From contig NC_088359.1 of the NCBI RefSeq assembly GCF_036884655.1, positions 19,198,501 to 19,262,500 on the forward strand: a stretch of DNA of 64,000 bases, given 5' to 3'. This document shows positions 1-11,006 of the stretch, piece by piece (positions within the stretch are counted from its first letter, which is position 1; each line of letters starts with the position of its first letter). Under the pieces are notes generated by a model. That model saw nothing but the letters and a program-made list of their open reading frames with translations, did not search any database and was not told where the DNA came from. The position numbers were made by a program, and so were the translations under genes. This DNA comes from Musa acuminata AAA Group (lineage: Eukaryota > Streptophyta > Magnoliopsida > Zingiberales > Musaceae).

Positions 1-1
1 C

Positions 2-190
2 TTTTGTTGCAAATTTGGACACAAGACGCATTATTGTCCATTCAAGAAAATTAGTCCAAATAAACTGATTTGGGTTCCTAAAGGAACCATGATAAATTCT
101 ATGCAACATGATAGACAATGTAGATCTATTTGTGAGGCACCCAAAAGCAAATGGGTACCTAAAAAATCATCCTTTCCTGTAAAAACATAA
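2..190 (+). pseudogene. gag C-terminal end of E1 (partial at window edge)
   Basis: An open frame from base 2 ends with TAA at 188-190. It encodes the last 62 residues of the Ty1-copia-type Gag that is complete at 20557-22140. It begins inside the second CCHC knuckle (…C-C-K-F-G-H-…-H-Y-C) and runs through the conserved segment ending in KSKWVPK. The extreme C-terminus differs from E2 and E4 because one extra A lies in the A-run before the stop. The first knuckle and everything upstream are outside the window, so intactness cannot be judged. Confidence 0.85.
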
Positions 191-561
191 AAAAAAAAAA
201 ATAATAAGCTGGAGCCAGAAATAATATTTTGCTCCTTGGATTCTCGATATTCATGACCCAAGATCCAAAAAGGAACTCGCAATGCTCTCTAGCCTAAATA
301 ATAGATGGAGATTATAAATTAAAACAAAAAAATCCAAATGTGATTTAGATACAATCCTATTTGACTTTTCCGAATTAGAAACGTATGATTCTCAATTCAC
401 ATATCCTCTGGATTTTCGAACCCATCAACTTCATCCGTTCATAACTTTCGAATCTAACTCTGTATCACGAACTAACTAAGTCTGTCATGAACTTGCAAGG
501 CTTACCAACTTGAACAAACTGTCACAAACATGTGTACGACATTGAGAGTATGCATGTTAAA
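191..561 (+). other. E1 leader between gag and replacement ORF, part 1
   Basis: Non-coding, AT-rich sequence matching 22141-22510 and 47261-47617 downstream of the other two gag copies. No protein homology is visible in any frame. This is where protease should follow gag in a normal copia element. It is cut by the gypsy insertion at 561/562. Confidence 0.7.
557..561. repeat. Target-site duplication of gypsy A (left)
   Basis: TTAAA lies immediately before the LTR that starts TGTCACGCC. The same five bases follow the other LTR at 9025-9029. Confidence 0.9.
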
Positions 562-3307
562 TGTCACGCCCCTCGAATTTAATTCTCGTTTAGGAGGTAT
601 GAATCTAACTCAAGATTGATAATATTATGATTCAATAAACAATCCAGGATCCAATCACACATTTGAGGTCACTAAGAAAAATATTCAAGTCATTCATCTC
701 TACAATCCACAATTCACATAACCTGTGCAGTTTATAATCATACATCATGTCACTAGAAGATTCTTAAAATCCAAAAGCAACTTAACTAAATCATAAATCC
801 ATAAGCGCGGCAATTAATGCAATCACAAAACCAACATGTACTACATGTTTATATCAGTACACAGTTTAGACTTAACATTTCCAAAATCCTGATGTAAAAG
901 GTACTTTTCAAATATTTACAAGATACATCAATCTAGATTTGTCATTGATATTTCATTACACCCAAAAAGAACTTATACAACATCAACCTATCAAGTACAA
1001 AATATTTGCCCCAAAATCTTCTAGTCTTCCACTACCTCAACCCAATTTACACATTTTAGTGAGCGATAAGCTATCCTGAAAAATTTATATAGCAACGGGG
1101 TGAGCATATAAAGCTCAGCAAATGACTAACATATCCATAGCAAAGAGGATAGTTTTCAAACAAATGAGGTATCAAAATACAAAGCAGAGATACAAGATGA
1201 AATAGTAGCATGTTTTGTTTGAATGCAAAATTACAATATCATATCGTTCGAAGCACGTTTTATTCATACAATCTAGGAAAGGTAATTGGAGCATATCATT
1301 GGCATAAGGAGCATATCGATGACATATGGTAGCTTTCAAGGTATAACAAAGACTTATAACATTTCGGAAATATATCAAAGAACAAAACATGAATAGAAGC
1401 TCAAATGTCACATAACGATGCATTCATTTCATTCTTATCCAAAGCATGCATAGAAACATAGCCAAAGCTTTGGATATCATATCAAACACATAGAAGGTGA
1501 AGTGGGATCATAACATAATATGGTCCATCCATTTCTGAATGACCAACAAACATAAGTCTCCCACGTCTGGGAGCTCCATCCACCCACGTCTGAGTGAAGT
1601 CATAGGGGGCCGGCAGAGCATCGCGGGCTCTAAGCATAACTCCCTTTACCATTTCTAGCAAAGGTTCACATTTATCCCACAAACACCGGAGTACAAAGGG
1701 ACAGTATGAATGATGAAATTATCATATATTGGAAGCACATGCAGAACAACGAAATGTACATATGCCTTTCGAGTCAATACGATACAAACATAATCTTTCA
1801 CAATGTATTCAGATTTGAAAGGAAACAAAAGCAAGAGCATACAAGGATTTCAAGAAACCATATATAGCTCAATTGAAATAAGAAAGTTAGATAAATTCAA
1901 TATCCAAAGAAATGAAATTGGAAGAGGCACATATCGAAAGCAAATGTGGAACAATGGGATACATGTGCCGAATCATTACGATGCAAACATGATCTTTAGA
2001 TGATAGCTGCAGATGTACAAATAAATAGAGGACAAAAGTATACAGGAATTTAAGGTAATAATGTAAAGCTTAACTGAAGTAAGAGTTTTTGCCAAAATCA
2101 ATTTCCAAAGAGAATAAACAAGGAAAGCCGAAATCGACCAAAGCTCGATTCTGGCAGAATTTGATAGGAACATTGTATGAACTATTTGGATAACCAATTA
2201 TGCTCCAATTTATACAAAATAGGTGTCATTAGAAATCTTAGTCAATCTAGTTTTAGGAAAATCAAGTTTAACAAGAATTGGAATTTACAACAGAGAGTTA
2301 CAGATAATTTTGTAGCGTAAGGTCTGAAAATATTAGCTCTATTTGACTGAATCCATAGGGTCGATGAAAGCAGATGTTTCAGTTAGCTATTGTACTCCAA
2401 AAATTTCTAATCAGGTACATACAGAAAGAATTTTGAGTCTAGCTTCGAATAAATCATACTTTGTATGAATCTGAGTTCACAGCAGAAAGTTATAAGTAGT
2501 TAAGCAACAAGATGTCAGAAATTTCGGTCCCTGTTTTACGGAATCTATAGGGTTAATTTAAATAGAAGTCTTAGTAGGAATTTAAACTCCAAATCAGTCG
2601 ATCTTAGTATTAAAATAAAGATGTTTTTGTCTACTTTCAAATGGAATAGGTTTTGTCTAAATCAGAGTTTATTACAAAATGTTATGACCGAAACATTGCA
2701 TAGAGGTCAGATTACCGAAAAATTACAGATTCATAGCTTTATATCAAAACGAAAGAAGGTCTGGTTCTCAGTTGAAATCTTTCAAATTTTGCAGAATAAA
2801 AATAGAAACAGAGATTAAGGTTATTGTGGGATGGGGTTAGAACACTTGTCTTAAAATTATTTGAATCCCAAATGTGAGAAAATTGATGAAAAACCTCAAG
2901 CTCCTCTTCTTCTTCTTCTTCTTCTTCTTCTCTCAAACTCACGTTGGCTGCAACTCTTCAGATTTGTTTTCTTTAACCTTTCATCTAATTATTTAGGTTT
3001 TGGCTAATGCAAAAGTTGCAAGGTGTCATGCATGCATGAAAGGGGCTAGGTGTCATCTTTAGAGCAAAGATAAGTGGCATCAACCTTAGGTTAGCTAGTG
3101 ACACATGTCCACTATATTTTTTTTTCTTTTTCTTTTTAACTTAAATCTGAATCTTTCATAAATTATATCAAACTTCTAATATTTACTCTTAGGTCCCTAG
3201 CCATAAACTTTTAATATAATATCATTGAATATAAAATAATTATTAAATAATCCTTATTTTTTACAAACAAATCTTTTACTAAATTTTTAAAAATGGGGGA
3301 TGTTACA
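562..3307 (-). repeat. 3' LTR of gypsy A
   Basis: 2746 bp. On the minus strand it begins TGTAACATCCCCC and ends GGCGTGACA. It pairs along its full length with 6265-9024, with only scattered substitutions and small indels, for example a TTC-repeat length change near 2900 versus 8620. Short open frames inside it (such as 1172-1423 and 1482-1682) recur at the same LTR positions in the other copy and are not genes. Confidence 0.92.
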
Positions 3308-3320
3308 CTCTCCCCTCCTT
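3308..3320 (-). promoter_or_regulatory. Polypurine tract of gypsy A
   Basis: On the minus strand AAGGAGGGGAGAG directly abuts the 3' LTR start. This is the expected plus-strand primer position. Confidence 0.85.
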
Positions 3321-3329
3321 AAAGAAAAA

Positions 3330-3805
3330 TTTAGTAATCTAAATTTACCATACCTCATTCGACGAAAAGATGAGGATAAGCTTTCATCATTTCTTTCTCA
3401 CGCTCCCAAGTTGTTTCCTTTCCAGATTGATATCTTCAGATCACTTTAACTAGAGGGATAACCTGATTCCTTAAGATATTTTTTTTTTTATCAACAATCT
3501 AAGTAGGCTCTTCCACATAAGACAAGTCTTTATCAATCACTATCGACTCATACTTAATGATATGAGAGGGATCAGGTATATACTTTTTGATCATTGAAAC
3601 ATGAAACATATCATGGATATGGTACAATGATGGTGGCAAGGCAATCCTGTAAGCGACAGAACCAACCCTCTCAAGAATATCAAAAGGTCCAATAAATCTT
3701 GGGCTTAACTTTCCTTTCTTCCCAAATCTTACAATGCCTTTAGAAGGGGAGACATTCAGGAATACAAAATCCCCGATTTGAAACTCAATATTTCATCTTC
3801 TGTTA
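3330..3805 (-). pseudogene. Gypsy A integrase C-terminus and chromodomain-like tail
   Basis: The minus-strand translation resembles the end of a chromovirus polyprotein. A G-D-F-V-F-L-N-V-S-P module is followed by L-S-P-R-F-I-G-P-F-D-I-L-E-R-V-G, a H-V-S-M-I-K-K-Y motif and a chromodomain-like stretch containing Y-V-E-E-P, I-P-L-V-K-V and T-T-W-E-R-E. In-frame stops occur, including one after YVEEPT and one in place of the tryptophan before the R-Y-Q-S-G segment. In this family the tail guides integration toward marked chromatin. Boundaries are approximate. Confidence 0.75.
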
Positions 3806-4904
3806 TCAATATAACTCTTTTGACGACTCTGAGCAGTCTTTAACCTTTTTTCTTATAAGTTGAATTTTCTCAGTAGTCTGTTGTACTTTTTTTGGTGCTA
3901 ATAACTTTCTGTCGCCAATTTCTTCCCAACATATAGGCGTCCTGCACTTTCGCCCATATAAAGCTTTATAAGGAGCCATCTGAATATTTGAATGATAACT
4001 ATTATTATAAGTGAACTCAATAAGAGAGATATCTTTATCCCATTCACCTTTCCAATCCATAACATAGGCTCGAAGCAAATCCTCAAGTGTTTGAATGGTT
4101 CTTTCTGATTGACCATCAGTTTGAGGGTGATAAGCAGTGCTAAACTTGACTTTAGTACTAATAGATTCCTATAACCTTCTCCAAATCTAGATAGAAATCT
4201 GTAGTCTCTGTCAGAGATTATCTCCTTTGGAATACCATGAAGTCTTACTATTTCATTTATATATATAAATCTGCAAGCCTATCAAAAGAATAAGTCATAT
4301 TGATCGGTAGGAAATGTGCAGATTTCGTTAACCTATCAATGATAACCCAAATAGCATCATGCTTTCTAGAAGTTCGGGGTAGTCCTGAAATAAAGTCCAT
4401 GGTAATACATTCCCATTTCTATTTAGGAATATCTAAAGGTTGCAACAAACCTTCAGGTCTTTGGTGTTCTGCTTTGATTTGCTGACAAGTCAAACACTTT
4501 GAAACATATATTGCAATCTCCTTCTTCATGCCTTCCCACCAATAATGACTTTGGAGATCTCTATACATCTTAGTGCTACTAGGATGCATGGTGTACTTTG
4601 AATTATGACCATCCCTCAGGATTTGATTTTTGATATCTAAGTCATTTGGAACACATATTCTATCCCCAAATCTCAATAGGCCATCCTTTGAAACTCGAAA
4701 ATTCAGTTTCAATCCCTTTTCTACTTCATTCCTTAAGCAGATCAAGCGTCGATCTCGTAGTTGTCCTCCTTTAATTTGTTGAATGAGATCAAATTGCACT
4801 TGGATGGAGGCCATTAATATCATTGAGTCTTGCCCTTTTCTCATAACATTCGAATCATAATTCTCTTCTAATAACTTCCATTGCTTCACAACCAAAGTCG
4901 CCAT
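3806..4904 (-). pseudogene. Gypsy A integrase (broken)
   Basis: Two minus-strand frames (4904-4419 and 4078-3806) plus frameshifted sequence between them cover a Ty3-gypsy integrase. The N-terminal H-H-C-C zinc domain shows R-D-G-H…Y-T-M-H-P…C-L-T-C-Q-Q-I-K. The catalytic core shows ITMDFISGLPR, then ISDRDYRF, and a later E-W-D…E-F-T-Y-N-N-S-Y-H segment. The usual ALYGRKCRTP motif follows. At least one stop and a frame change separate the parts, so no functional enzyme is made. Upstream the frame continues into the end of RNase H. Confidence 0.88.
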
Positions 4905-5250
4905 AAAACTTGTAGATTTTCTACAAAGGGCATCTACTACAACATTAGCTTTACCCGGGTGATAACGAATGGTACAATCATAATCCTTTAGAAGTTTTAT
5001 CCATCTTCTTAACTAACACCGGAGCACTCCATGATGAAACACTGGCACCAGAGCACCCTTATCTAATAGTCCTTGTAGTTGCTTTTTCAATTCCACTTAC
5101 TCAAATGGTATCATTCTACAAAGAGGCTTAGATATTGGAATTGTCCCAAGGACGAAATCAAAAGCAAATTCATCCTCTCTGTCTAGAGATAATCTAGGCA
5201 AGTCATCTTAAGATACATCAGGCAAGGAGGTGAATCATGCCCAATACTCT
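4905..5250 (-). pseudogene. Gypsy A RT start fused to RNase H end by internal deletion
   Basis: The minus strand from about 5240 reads like the start of gypsy reverse transcriptase (L-P-R-L-S…F-D-F-V-L-G-T-I-P-I-S-K-P-L…L-D-K-G-A-L-V-P). Near 5010 it jumps to the last part of RNase H (R-R-W-I-K-L-L-K-D-Y-D-C-T-I-R-Y-H-P-G-K-A-N-V-V). The RT fingers, palm with the YxDD site, and most of RNase H are absent. A stop lies at the junction. Replication would require another element's enzyme. Confidence 0.8.
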
Positions 5251-5557
5251 CAAAATAAAAGATGGGATGATCTAGTATACAAAAAGTGATCATTTTGTAA
5301 AACAATCTATACTGGTATGATTGGAAGATAGTCAATCCATACTTAATATAATATCAAAACTCCAAATATCTAGGAGAACTAAATAAGTAAGAAGTTCGTG
5401 TTCTCCAATAGAAATCAAACAAGATGACCAGATCGAGTTTGTTATCAAACAATCCCTAATAGTCGTATTTACATATAGCATATAATCCAGTGGTTTAGGT
5501 TGAATGCCCATGTGATAAGCAAAATATTACGAATCAAATCATAAATGAGACACATGG
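5251..5557 (-). other. Decayed gypsy A protease/RT linker
   Basis: About 300 bases between the zinc-knuckle remnant and the RT start. This is where the aspartic protease should lie. I could not make out a clean D-S/T-G motif in a continuous frame. Confidence 0.4.
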
Positions 5558-5758
5558 TCAAACAAATATTTGCATTCTTTCAGAAACATGAATAGTACCT
5601 TCAACCACTAATTCAAAAGCTTTAGAATCATATTCCGTGATAACATACACTCTGACATGTGCTGATGATTTATGCGGCAGTGATTCTTTCTTCTTGTCCA
5701 AAGGGCAGTCTTTCATTTTATGATCCAAATTTTCATAAGCAAAATAGGCTCTAGTCAC
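5558..5758 (-). pseudogene. Gypsy A gag zinc-knuckle remnant and protease start
   Basis: A 66-codon open frame resembles the Gag/protease boundary of chromoviruses. A-Y-F-A-Y-E-N-L-D-H-K-M-K-D-C-P corresponds to a CCHC knuckle whose first two cysteines are now Tyr. V-R-V-Y-V-I-T-E-Y-D and V-V-E-G-T-I-H-V follow, which normally lead into protease. The knuckle would not bind zinc in this form. Confidence 0.65.
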
Positions 5759-6249
5759 CTACAAATACAAACTTATTTCATAATTTAACTTGCATCATAC
5801 ACAGGATTGAATCTTTTGTGGTAACTTCCCTTTTCAAATCGATGATGTCTTGACCCTCTTATTATCACATTCAGATTCATTTCTAATCTTTTTTTTTTTT
5901 TGGGTAAACTTGTCCTTTCTATTGCTGTCCTTGATCTCTAGAAATTCTTTTGATCATCAAAATAATTTCGTGCATCAAATATCTTCTCCAATCACATCAT
6001 CTATTTTTCTGCTACCAATGTATTAGGTTCACCACGCTTCTACTGCGCTACTCTGATTTAATATCCTCGATCAACCCTTTTATCGTACTTCATTAATCAA
6101 AAGCAGATGAAGTAGGAGGACTAAATGTCCTCGTCATCCTAGATTCCAAAAATGCATCAAAGAAAATTTTCACCAATCACTATAGTTCACTAGATCTCAA
6201 TATATTTTGCACGTCAACATATCAAATATTTCAGTGAACCTCAAACCAT
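5759..6249 (-). other. Collapsed gag region of gypsy A
   Basis: About 490 bases lie where a gypsy element normally holds over 1 kb of gag. No gag homology was readable in a continuous frame. A 14-base T-run sits at 5889-5902. Most of gag has probably been deleted. Confidence 0.5.
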
Positions 6250-6261
6250 GCTCTGATACCA
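6250..6261 (-). promoter_or_regulatory. Primer-binding site of gypsy A (tRNA-iMet)
   Basis: The minus strand reads TGGTATCAGAGC three bases inside the 5' LTR. This is complementary to the 3' end of initiator tRNA-Met. Confidence 0.92.
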
Positions 6262-6264
6262 CTC

Positions 6265-9024
6265 TGTCATGCCCCCCGAATTTAATTCTCGTTTAGGAGG
6301 TGTGAATCTAACTCAAGATTGATAATATTATGATTCAACAAACAATCCAGGATCCAATCACACATTTGAGGTCACTAAGAAAAATATTCAAGTCATTCAT
6401 CTGTACAATCCACAATTCACATAACCTGTGCAGTTTATAATCATACATCATGTCACTAGAAGATTCTTAAAATCCAAAAGCAACTTAACTAAACCATAAC
6501 TATATCATAAATCCATAAGCGCGGCAATTAATGCAATCACAAAACCAACATGTACTACATGTTTATATCAGTACACAGTTTCGACTTAACATTTCCAAAA
6601 TCCTACCGTAAAAGGTACTTTTCAAATATTTACAAGATACATCAATCTAGATTTGTCATTGATATTTCATTACACCCAAAAAGAACTTATACAACATCAA
6701 CCTATCAAGTACAAAATATTTGCCCCAGAATCTTCTAGTCTTCCACTGCCTCAACCCAATTTACACATTTTAGCGAGCGATAAGCTATCCTGAAAAATTT
6801 ATATAGCAACGGGGTGAGCATATAAAGCTCAGCAAATGACTAACATATCCATAGCAAAGAGGACAGTTTCCAAACAAATGAGGTATCAAAATACAAAGCA
6901 GAGATACAAGATGAAACAGTAGCATGTTTTGTTTGAATGCAAAATTACAATATCATATCGTTCAAAGCACGTTTTATTCATACAATCGAGGAAAGGTAAT
7001 TGGAGCATATCATTGGCATAACGAGCATATTGATGACATATGGTAGCTTTCACTGTATAACAAAGACTTATAACATTTCGGAAATATATCAAAGAACAAA
7101 ACATGAATAGAAGCTCAAATGTCACATAACGATGCATTCATTTCATTCTTATCCAAAGCATGCATAGAAACATAGCCAAAGCTTTGGATATCATATCAAA
7201 CACATAGAAGGTGAAGTGGGATCATAACATAATATGGTCCATCCATTTCTGAATGACCAACAAACATAAGTCTCCCACGTCTGGGAGCTCCATCCACCCA
7301 CGTCTGAGTGAAGTCATAGGGGGCCGGCAGAGCATCGCGGGCTCTAAGCATAACTCCCTTTACCATTTCTAGCAATGGTTCACATTTATCCCACAAACAC
7401 CGGAGTACAAAGGGACAGTATGAATGATGAAATTATCATATATTGGAAGCATATGCGGAACAACAAAATGTACATATGCCTTTCGAGTCAATACGATACA
7501 AACATAATCTTTCACAATGTATTCATATTTGAAAGGAAACAAAAGCAAGAGCATACAAGGATTTCAAGAAACCATATATAGCTCAATTGAAATAAGAAAG
7601 TTAGATAAATTCAATGTCCAAAGAAATGAAATTGGAAGAGGCACATATCGAAAGCAAATGTGGAACAATGGGATGCATGTGCCGAATCATTACGATGCAA
7701 ACATGATCTTTAGATGATAGCTGCAGATGTACAAATAAATAGAGGACAAAAGTATACAGGAATTTAAGGTAATAATGTAAAGCTTAACTGAAGTAAGAGT
7801 TTTTGCTGAAATCAATTTCCAAAGAGAATAAACAAGGAAAGCCGAAATCGACCAAAGCTCGATTCTGGCAGAATTTGATAGGAACATTGTATGGACTATT
7901 TGGATAACCAATTATGCTCCAATTTATACAAAATAGGTGTCATTAGAAAGCTTTGTCAATCTAGTTTTAGGAAAATCAAGTTTAACAAGAATTGGAATTT
8001 ACAACAGGGAGTTACAGATAATTTTGTAGCGTAAGGTCTGAAAATATTAGCTCTATTTTACTGAATCCATAGGGTCGATGAAAGCAGATGTTTCAGTTAG
8101 CAATTGTACTCCAAAAATTTCTAATCAGGTATATACAGAAAGCATTTTGAGTCTATCTTCCAATAAATCATACTTTGTATGAATCTGAGTTCACAGTAGA
8201 AAGTTATAAGTAGTTAAGCAACAAGAGGTCAGAAATTTCGGTCCCTCTTTTACAGAATCTATAGGGTTAATTTAAACAGAAGTCTTAATAGGAATTTAAA
8301 CTCCAAATCATTCGATCTTAGTATCAAAATAAAGATTTTTTTTGTCTACTTTCAAATGGAATAGGTTTTGTCTAAATCAGAGTTTATTACAAAATGTTAT
8401 GACTGAAACATTGCATAGAGGTCAAATTACCGAAAAATTACAGATTCATAGCTTTATATCAAAACGAAAGAAGGTCTGGTTCTCAGTTGAAATCTTTCAA
8501 ATTTTGCAGAATAAAAATAGAAACAGAGATTAAGGTTATTGTGGGATGGGGTTAGAACACTTGCCTTAAAATTATGTGAATCCTAAATGTGAGAAAATTG
8601 ACGAAAAACCTTAAGCTCCTCGTCTTCTTCTTCTTCTTCTTCTTCTTCTCTCATACTCACGTTGGCTGCAACTCTTCAGGTTTGTTTTCTTTAACCTTTC
8701 ATCTAATTATTTAGGTTTTGGCTAATGCAAAAGTTGCAAGGTGTCATGCATGCATGAAAGGGGCTAGGTGTCATCTTTAGAGCAAAGATAAGTGGCATCA
8801 ACCTTAGGTTAGCTAGTGACACATGTCCACTATATTTTTTTTCTTTTTCTTTTTAACTTAAATCTGAATCTTTCATAAATTATATCAAACTTCTAATATT
8901 TACTCTTAGGTCCCTAGCCATAAACTTTTAATATAATATCATTGAATATAAAATAATTATTAAATAATCCTTATTTTTTACAAACAAATCTTTTACTAAA
9001 TTTTTAAAAATGGGGGATGTTACA
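6265..9024 (-). repeat. 5' LTR of gypsy A
   Basis: 2760 bp, paired with 562-3307. On the minus strand it begins TGTAACATCCCCC and ends GGCATGACA. No confident TATA box was identified. It carries a TTC microsatellite near 8622-8650. Confidence 0.92.
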
Positions 9025-9029
9025 TTAAA
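9025..9029. repeat. Target-site duplication of gypsy A (right)
   Basis: TTAAA, identical to 557-561. E1 leader sequence resumes directly after it. Confidence 0.9.
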
Positions 9030-9542
9030 AGATCTATCTTGATCGTGCAAAAGTTCTTGCCTGAAAATGAAAACTCTTACGTAATTACCTAAGTAAAGTT
9101 GATTGCTCTGAATGAAAATTCTTCTCAAGACAAAAACTCTCAAATCAGATTTCACTGCGATCAGAACAAGTGCTCTCCGCCTGCAGGCGGTGGCACCGCC
9201 CCAGCTGGAGGTAGCACCTCCAGCTGTCACGTGTTGCAAGCGGTTGCACCGCTCCAGCCAGAGGTGCAATCGCCCGTAACTCTGCCCTTTTTAACCTAAG
9301 CTAGGGCCGACGGTGAAACCGACCCCAACTCACTCCCTTCCCCTCTGTACTCTTCCAAGCCTCCTCCATCCCCATTTCTCTCCTCATAGCATCCCAAATA
9401 CCCCTCATTTCGGAGTAAAACATCAACAATCCTTCCCTCTCTTGAAGATCTCACTAAGGTATTCTCTAAGAAGCCCTTAAACTCTTTTTTTTTATTATTC
9501 ATTTACTTTTGCTCATCACTATTCTTCTAAACAACAGTAGTT
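9030..9542 (+). promoter_or_regulatory. Promoter-like leader upstream of the E1 replacement ORF
   Basis: Non-coding, conserved with 22510-22998 and 47620-48127. It holds a near-palindrome CTTACGTAATTACCTAAG (9076-9093), GC-rich inverted repeats such as GGCGGTGGCACCGCC, a G-box CACGTG (9228-9233), an A/T run TTTTTAA (9288-9294), a CT-rich stretch like a plant 5' UTR, and a possible U-rich intron (GT at 9459, AG at 9536-9537). These suggest, without proving, that the ORF has its own promoter. None of this belongs between gag and pol in a standard copia element. Confidence 0.5.
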
Positions 9543-10661
9543 ATGGGATCTAGAAGATCCTCAAGGGACAAAGGAAAGAGGAGATTAGTAGAAGATTTTG
9601 ATCTCACCCTTTTCGATTCAAAATACCATGCTGAAAAATTTTCCTCTTTCGAACTTAGGAGTGTCAATAAGGGAAAATGTGTAGATTTAAATGAACTAAG
9701 AGACTTAGAGACAATCCAATGGTTTACAAACTTAGATCTACTTCCTATTTTACAAATTAACGAACCCATCTATCCAAGACTTGTTAGACTGTTTTACAAC
9801 AACATACAAGTAGATGAAGAAGAAAGAATGTCTACCTATCTTTTAGGACAACACATCTCAATTATGGATAAATTCATTTGCGACATGATAGGCATTCCCA
9901 TGAAAAGTAGAGGACTTTACTTTAGAGGATCATGGGATGATAAAACTGTTGGAACAACATATGTTGAAGCCTTAGGAACAATTTTTGCCAATCCCAACTT
10001 AGCATTTGTTCCTAAAAGTCGTGAACATCTACTGCCTCTAAACACTAAGGTACTTCATCATATCCTAACTAGCATCATTCTCCCTAAACAATACCACCAT
10101 GATGAAGTAAGCCAATTAGAATTAGGAACTATGTATTTGATCATGAAAGGACATGACATCTGTCTTGGTTATCTTATCCAACAAAACATGTTAGAACTAT
10201 TTAAGAAAGATATGATGCTCCCATATGGTGGTATAATAACTAGAATAATGAAAGCCTACGATATTCTAATACCACCGGAAGAAGAAGTAATAAAAGTAGA
10301 TAGATTTAGCATAATAAATAAAAATCTACTTCACCGATTAAGATGTTTTTATAGAAACGGTAACTGGGTTAGAATGCCAAGAAGAATCGATCCCCCCAAC
10401 CTGAACCAGAACCGGAAACACCAATCTTTAGGGGTACCCAATCTCCTCCGATCTGTCCCTTTGAGGAAACACATCCATTTGAACAAACTCATACTTCATC
10501 TATCGAAGATATTGGGATTCGGATGGACTGATTCGAACAAAGACAAGAACGGCTTGAACATCGACAAGATTAAATCCTATCTGAGCTGTAGCAAATTCAT
10601 CGACAATTTGACTCTTTGTTTAGGCACTTTAATTTTTCACCTCATGAATGAGCTTGTATGA
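9543..10661 (+). pseudogene. E1 replacement ORF, PF20167-like 'putative plant transposon protein' (frameshifted)
   Basis: Begins MGSRRSSRDKGKRR. Residues about 10-260 resemble the plant-specific PF20167 (Transposase_32) family. F-D-S-K-Y-H-A-E-K-F is followed by I-Y-P-R-L-V-R-L-F-Y-N-N-I, a F-I-C-D-M-I-G-I-P segment and L-H-H-I-L-T-S-I-I-L-P. The function of that family is unknown. No transposase, RT or integrase signature is visible. Compared with the copy at 22999 this one lacks one base near 10393, so the last ~90 codons are out of frame. The aligned frame would otherwise carry a proline-rich linker and a coiled-coil-like tail. The nearest gag stop is upstream at 190 (before the gypsy insertion), so this is a separate ORF. 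Confidence 0.7.
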
Positions 10662-10898
10662 ACACAATAATCTGTTGTTATTGTAAACTCCTTATGTTAC
10701 TCACCATGATGAGCTTTGCCTTGATCCTTGATATGGTTACCTGATATATTTTGAGCATATGCAGAGTTGTAAACATCTATCGTTGTTTATCTCGGATTTT
10801 ACATTGAAACTAAATGTTTTGAAAACCTTGTGCCTTGATTTCCATGATAAATATAGTTTGAAAAAGCGATATACCAATGCAGTTGATAAGTCATTACC
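10662..10898 (+). other. E1 spacer between replacement ORF and RNase H remnant
   Basis: About 240 non-coding bases matching 24109-24390 in E2. No protein homology was seen. It ends at the point where copia RNase H sequence abruptly begins. Confidence 0.55.
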
Positions 10899-11006
10899 AT
10901 TGATACTAAACATCAACTAGCTGACATTTTTACAAAACCTCTAAGTGAAGAACAATTTGATTTCATAAGAAGAGAATTAGGAATGTTGATGTGTCTGAAT
11001 AGATAA
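10899..11006 (+). pseudogene. RNase H C-terminal remnant of E1 (copia, SIRE-type)
   Basis: Thirty-six codons read I-D-T-K-H-Q-L-A-D-I-F-T-K-P-L-S-E-E-Q-F and on to R-R-E-L-G-M-L, then TAA. This is the characteristic C-terminus of a Ty1-copia polyprotein. There is no RT or upstream RNase H sequence, so it marks the right border of the segment that replaced pol. The corresponding position in E3 is at about 38097-38190. Confidence 0.85.

Larger units (their letters stand above)
562..9024 (-). mobile_element. A: complete but defective Ty3-gypsy chromovirus (Tekay/Del-like)
   Basis: LTR retrotransposon of about 8.5 kb read on the minus strand. It has two long LTRs (562-3307 and 6265-9024), a tRNA-iMet primer site at 6250-6261, a polypurine tract at 3308-3320 and a perfect 5-bp TSD. 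Gag is mostly missing, the RT/RNase H core is deleted, and integrase and a C-terminal chromodomain-like segment remain. LTRs near 2.75 kb and the chromodomain-like tail fit the Tekay/Del chromovirus lineage. It is inserted in the leader of E1 and cannot encode its own replication. Confidence 0.9.

Noticed and set aside
1172..1682. Paired short ORFs at 1172-1423/1482-1682 and 6886-7137/7196-7396
   Set aside because: They are at identical positions in the two LTRs of gypsy A, so they repeat because the LTR repeats.
2899..2935. TTC microsatellite as a regulatory GAGA element
   Set aside because: It is part of the gypsy LTR, differs in length at 8622-8650, and is better explained as a simple repeat.
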